A stretch of DNA of 7,067 nt from Candidatus Microgenomates bacterium (GTDB lineage: Bacteria; Patescibacteriota; Microgenomatia; UBA1406; GWC2-37-13), in contig WFWI01000105.1 in assembly GCA_015491205.1 (NCBI GenBank), positions 1 through 7,067 on the forward strand, given 5' to 3'. The translations under genes were made by a program, and so were the position numbers. Positions within the stretch are counted from its first letter, which is position 1, and each line of letters begins with the position of its first letter. Under the pieces are notes generated by a model, which saw only the letters and a list, made by a program, of their open reading frames with translations, searched no databases and was not told the DNA's origin. This document shows positions 5,542-7,067 of the stretch, in pieces.

Positions 5542-5570
5542 ATAATAACACAGGATCTTCCAAAATTCAA
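5542..5570 (-). promoter_or_regulatory. Promoter of the S1 gene, extended -10
   Basis: On the minus strand, TTGAAT (5570-5565), a 17-bp spacer and TATTAT (5547-5542) form a good promoter; the preceding TGT adds an extended -10. Thirty bases separate it from the ATG, leaving a leader of about 24 nt that carries the Shine-Dalgarno site. Confidence 0.65.
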
Positions 5571-5586
5571 GGAATTAGGTTAAAAT
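5558..5586 (+). promoter_or_regulatory. Probable promoter of the pilin-like gene
   Basis: TAAAAT (5581-5586) ends 7 nt before the ATG at 5594; the matching -35 position, TTCCAA (5558-5563), is weak. The predicted transcript starts within about 1 nt of the ATG. It partly overlaps the divergent S1 promoter, so the two may compete for polymerase. Confidence 0.45.
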
Positions 5587-5593
5587 AAAAAGT

Positions 5594-6352
5594 ATGAGGG
5601 GAGAAAAGGGGCAGGTTTTGCTTCTTATAGTTCTGCTATCTGCAACTTTGCTTGCAATTGCAGGCGGGATTTTTTTTGAGTCATTGGTGCAAACACAGGT
5701 GACTAAGATTCAAGAAGAGTCAATAAGGGCTTTAAAGGCAGCTGAAGGACTGGCTGAACAGGCTTTGCAACAAGGAAGCGGTACTGTAGTTTTGGACAGT
5801 AACAAGCTCAATCTTCCAGGAGCCTCAGGGAAGGCGGAAGTGGTTTCTAGCTTGTCCAATGTCTTCACAACACCTTTATTGGCCAAAGATGAGCAGTATA
5901 CTTTTTATTTTTACGACTATGCCTCGGGAAATATTGGTCCAGCTTTAACTCCGGCAATGAAGATAGCGCCAGAGGTGGATATCTGTGATTCTAACTCTTT
6001 TGTTGTTGAGTTAACTTTTGTAGATTTATCAAATGAATCATTTTCGCGCGACGTTGTTGGCTGTCCAGATAAAAGTATAGCTACAAAAACATTCGGTACA
6101 CCCTTTACTGCTCCAGCCTCACACGTAGTTATTTTAAGGGTTTTATCTGAAAGTAGTAATTTCCCTGGCACAAAGCTTGTTTTAACAAGGCTTGATGTTG
6201 ATCCTGCCACTGGAGATTATCTTGTCTGGCCAGCCCAAGGTAAAACCGTTGTTTCAACCGTAAGGACTGCCTCAGGTGTAAAAAAAACTATTCGGGTTTT
6301 CCAATCCTATCCTCAGATTCCAGCCTCCTTTTTTGTAACAAAGTTTAACTAG
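5594..6352 (+). CDS. PilX-like minor pilin / pilus-assembly membrane protein
   Basis: This 252-residue protein starts with a short charged leader (MRGEKG), then one hydrophobic helix (about 7-30), then a region reading EESIRALKAAEGLAEQAL (41-58). This matches the PilX N-terminal pattern (GxxLL... helix, then SxxAxxAAEaGxExAL) of type IV pilus minor pilins, common in CPR genomes. A prepilin peptidase could cleave after G6, but the Glu normally at +5 is not obvious, so processing is uncertain. The rest is a beta-rich extracellular domain with two cysteines (C131, C157) that could form a disulfide. It probably sits in the membrane or pilus base facing outward. The sequence after residue 60 is not a family I recognise. 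It lies 8 nt upstream of smpB and is probably cotranscribed with it. No Shine-Dalgarno site is present; the stop is TAG. Confidence 0.6.
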   Translation: MRGEKGQVLLLIVLLSATLLAIAGGIFFESLVQTQVTKIQEESIRALKAAEGLAEQALQQGSGTVVLDSNKLNLPGASGKAEVVSSLSNVFTTPLLAKDEQYTFYFYDYASGNIGPALTPAMKIAPEVDICDSNSFVVELTFVDLSNESFSRDVVGCPDKSIATKTFGTPFTAPASHVVILRVLSESSNFPGTKLVLTRLDVDPATGDYLVWPAQGKTVVSTVRTASGVKKTIRVFQSYPQIPASFFVTKFN

Positions 6353-6360
6353 ACTATCAA

Positions 6361-6810
6361 ATGAAAGTTATAAACCGCAGGGCAGGAAGAGATTTTGAGA
6401 TTCTAGAAAAGTTTGAGGCTGGAATTTCTTTGACAGGACCTGAAGTAAAGTCAACAAAGCAAGGTAGGGTGAAACTTGAGGAGGCTTTTGTTAAATTTTC
6501 AGATGAAGGAGTAGTTTTGATAAACAGTTTTATTGCTCCTTATAAATTTGCCGATAACAGAGATTATGATCCTTACAGGCCACGTAGGCTTCTACTTCAT
6601 AAAAAGGAGATTGTTCGGCTAAAAACCAAGTTGGCCCAGGCGCGGGGTTTAACAGTTATTCCCCTCTCCATTTATACAAAAGGTGCTTTGATAAAGGTAG
6701 AGATAGCTTTGGCAAAAGGAAAGAAGAAGTTTGAGAAAAAAGGGGTTGAAAAGGCGCGGGCAATAAAAAGAGCAATTGATAGGGAAATAAAAGAGTACCT
6801 TACAAAATGA
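6361..6810 (+). CDS. smpB: SsrA-binding protein SmpB
   Basis: At 149 residues the protein has the normal SmpB length. The order of motifs is canonical: NRRAGRDF (5-12), EAGISLTGPEVKS (19-31), IAPY (58-61), DYDPYRPRRLLLHKKEI (68-84), and GKKKFEKKG (120-128) leading to a basic C-terminal helix. SmpB binds tmRNA and brings it to stalled ribosomes; its tail sits in the empty mRNA channel during trans-translation. Two positions vary from the usual form: Tyr69 where NHDP-type His is common, and FEKK in place of the DKR-type tail start. No tmRNA gene is seen in this window. The start is the only reasonable ATG; it lies 8 nt after the pilin-like stop and has no Shine-Dalgarno site. The TGA stop forms part of the next gene's promoter. 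Confidence 0.95.
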   Translation: MKVINRRAGRDFEILEKFEAGISLTGPEVKSTKQGRVKLEEAFVKFSDEGVVLINSFIAPYKFADNRDYDPYRPRRLLLHKKEIVRLKTKLAQARGLTVIPLSIYTKGALIKVEIALAKGKKKFEKKGVEKARAIKRAIDREIKEYLTK

Positions 6811-6816
6811 TAAAAT
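6808..6816 (+). promoter_or_regulatory. Extended -10 promoter of the mannosyltransferase gene
   Basis: TGA-TAAAAT (6808-6816) is an extended -10 element whose TGA is the smpB stop codon. The -35 position (6788-6793) is poor, which extended -10 promoters tolerate. It ends 7 nt before the ATG at 6824, so a leaderless mRNA is predicted. Confidence 0.5.
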
Positions 6817-6823
6817 GATTCTT

Positions 6824-7067
6824 ATGAAAAGGATTATTTTGGCATGTTTTTTGGCAATATTATTAAGTTTTTTTGCTTTTTATTTTTCTGCCTATACTTT
6901 TCCTTACAAAGGATTTTTTCCTTATAAAAATGTCGCCCTTGAGTATTCAAAGAGTTTTTTGGCAAAGCTGGCAAATTTTGATGGTGTACATTATCTTAAA
7001 ATTGCAAAGAATGGTTATGATCAATATGAACAGGCCTTTTTTCCTCTTTATCCTGTTCTGATAAGGC
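6824..7067 (+). CDS. PIG-V-like polyprenyl-phosphate mannosyltransferase, N-terminus
   Basis: The frame from ATG 6824 gives 81 codons and runs off the window. An N-terminal membrane helix (about 3-24) is followed by an outward-facing loop with NFDGVHYLKIAKNGY (51-65) and AFFPLYPVL (71-79). This pair of motifs is typical of bacterial relatives of GPI mannosyltransferase 2 (PIG-V), where D53 is the likely catalytic acidic residue of a GT-C glycosyltransferase. Such enzymes use a polyprenyl-phosphate sugar, usually mannose, outside the membrane to modify lipids or proteins. The acceptor is unknown. It begins 13 nt after smpB with its own extended -10 and no Shine-Dalgarno site. Confidence 0.75.
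   Translation, partial: MKRIILACFLAILLSFFAFYFSAYTFPYKGFFPYKNVALEYSKSFLAKLANFDGVHYLKIAKNGYDQYEQAFFPLYPVLIR

Noticed and set aside
5917..6210. 97-residue open frame on the minus strand
   Set aside because: It is antisense to the pilin-like gene, has no start signals and no family-like pattern.
6873..7061. 62-residue open frame on the plus strand
   Set aside because: It is out of frame with the PIG-V-like protein starting at 6824, whose motifs NFDGVHY and AFFPLYP fix the true frame.

Overview
The window looks like part of a small, streamlined bacterial genome, most likely from the Candidate Phyla Radiation (Patescibacteria, perhaps the Microgenomates). This is inferred from the gene set: a UbiA-type phosphoribosyltransferase, a fused-type phosphoglucose/phosphomannose isomerase, a four-domain S1 protein, a PilX-like minor pilin and a PIG-V-like mannosyltransferase. 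It also fits the AT-rich sequence, tight packing and near absence of Shine-Dalgarno sites. TGA ends three genes, so this is not a lineage that reads UGA as glycine.

Layout. Positions 1-91 (minus) hold the first 30 codons of an AAA-type ATPase. Positions 196-1137 (minus) encode a membrane prenyl-phosphate phosphoribosyltransferase. It is divergent from a two-gene sugar operon (plus): a bifunctional PGI/PMI isomerase at 1181-2206 and a PfkB-family kinase overlapping it at 2199-3110. A 49-bp heptanucleotide tandem repeat follows at 3116-3164. A HIT-like protein (3182-3556, minus) is divergent from a VapBC-type toxin-antitoxin pair (3658-4312, plus). Next comes the C-terminal remnant of an alpha/beta hydrolase (about 4306-4431) and a plus-strand terminator at 4437-4459. 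That terminator lies inside the 3' end of the convergent S1 gene (4435-5511, minus). Divergent from S1 run a pilin-like membrane protein (5594-6352), SmpB (6361-6810) and the start of a PIG-V-like mannosyltransferase (6824 to the window end).

Themes. Most genes here seem to be transcribed from a -10 box only 6-12 nt before the start codon and have no Shine-Dalgarno site, which predicts leaderless or nearly leaderless mRNAs. The clear exception is the S1 gene, which has a 5' leader and a strong Shine-Dalgarno site. Two functions recur: sugar and cell-envelope chemistry (PGI/PMI, sugar kinase, polyprenyl-phosphate phosphoribosyltransferase, mannosyltransferase), and translation or its quality control (S1, SmpB, and a VapC toxin that is probably an RNase). 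I see no CRISPR array, insertion sequence, tRNA, rRNA or tmRNA gene. There is no stretch over 300 bp without a gene. I do not see a wholly new system; the most notable signal is the leaderless promoter architecture with S1 as the exception.
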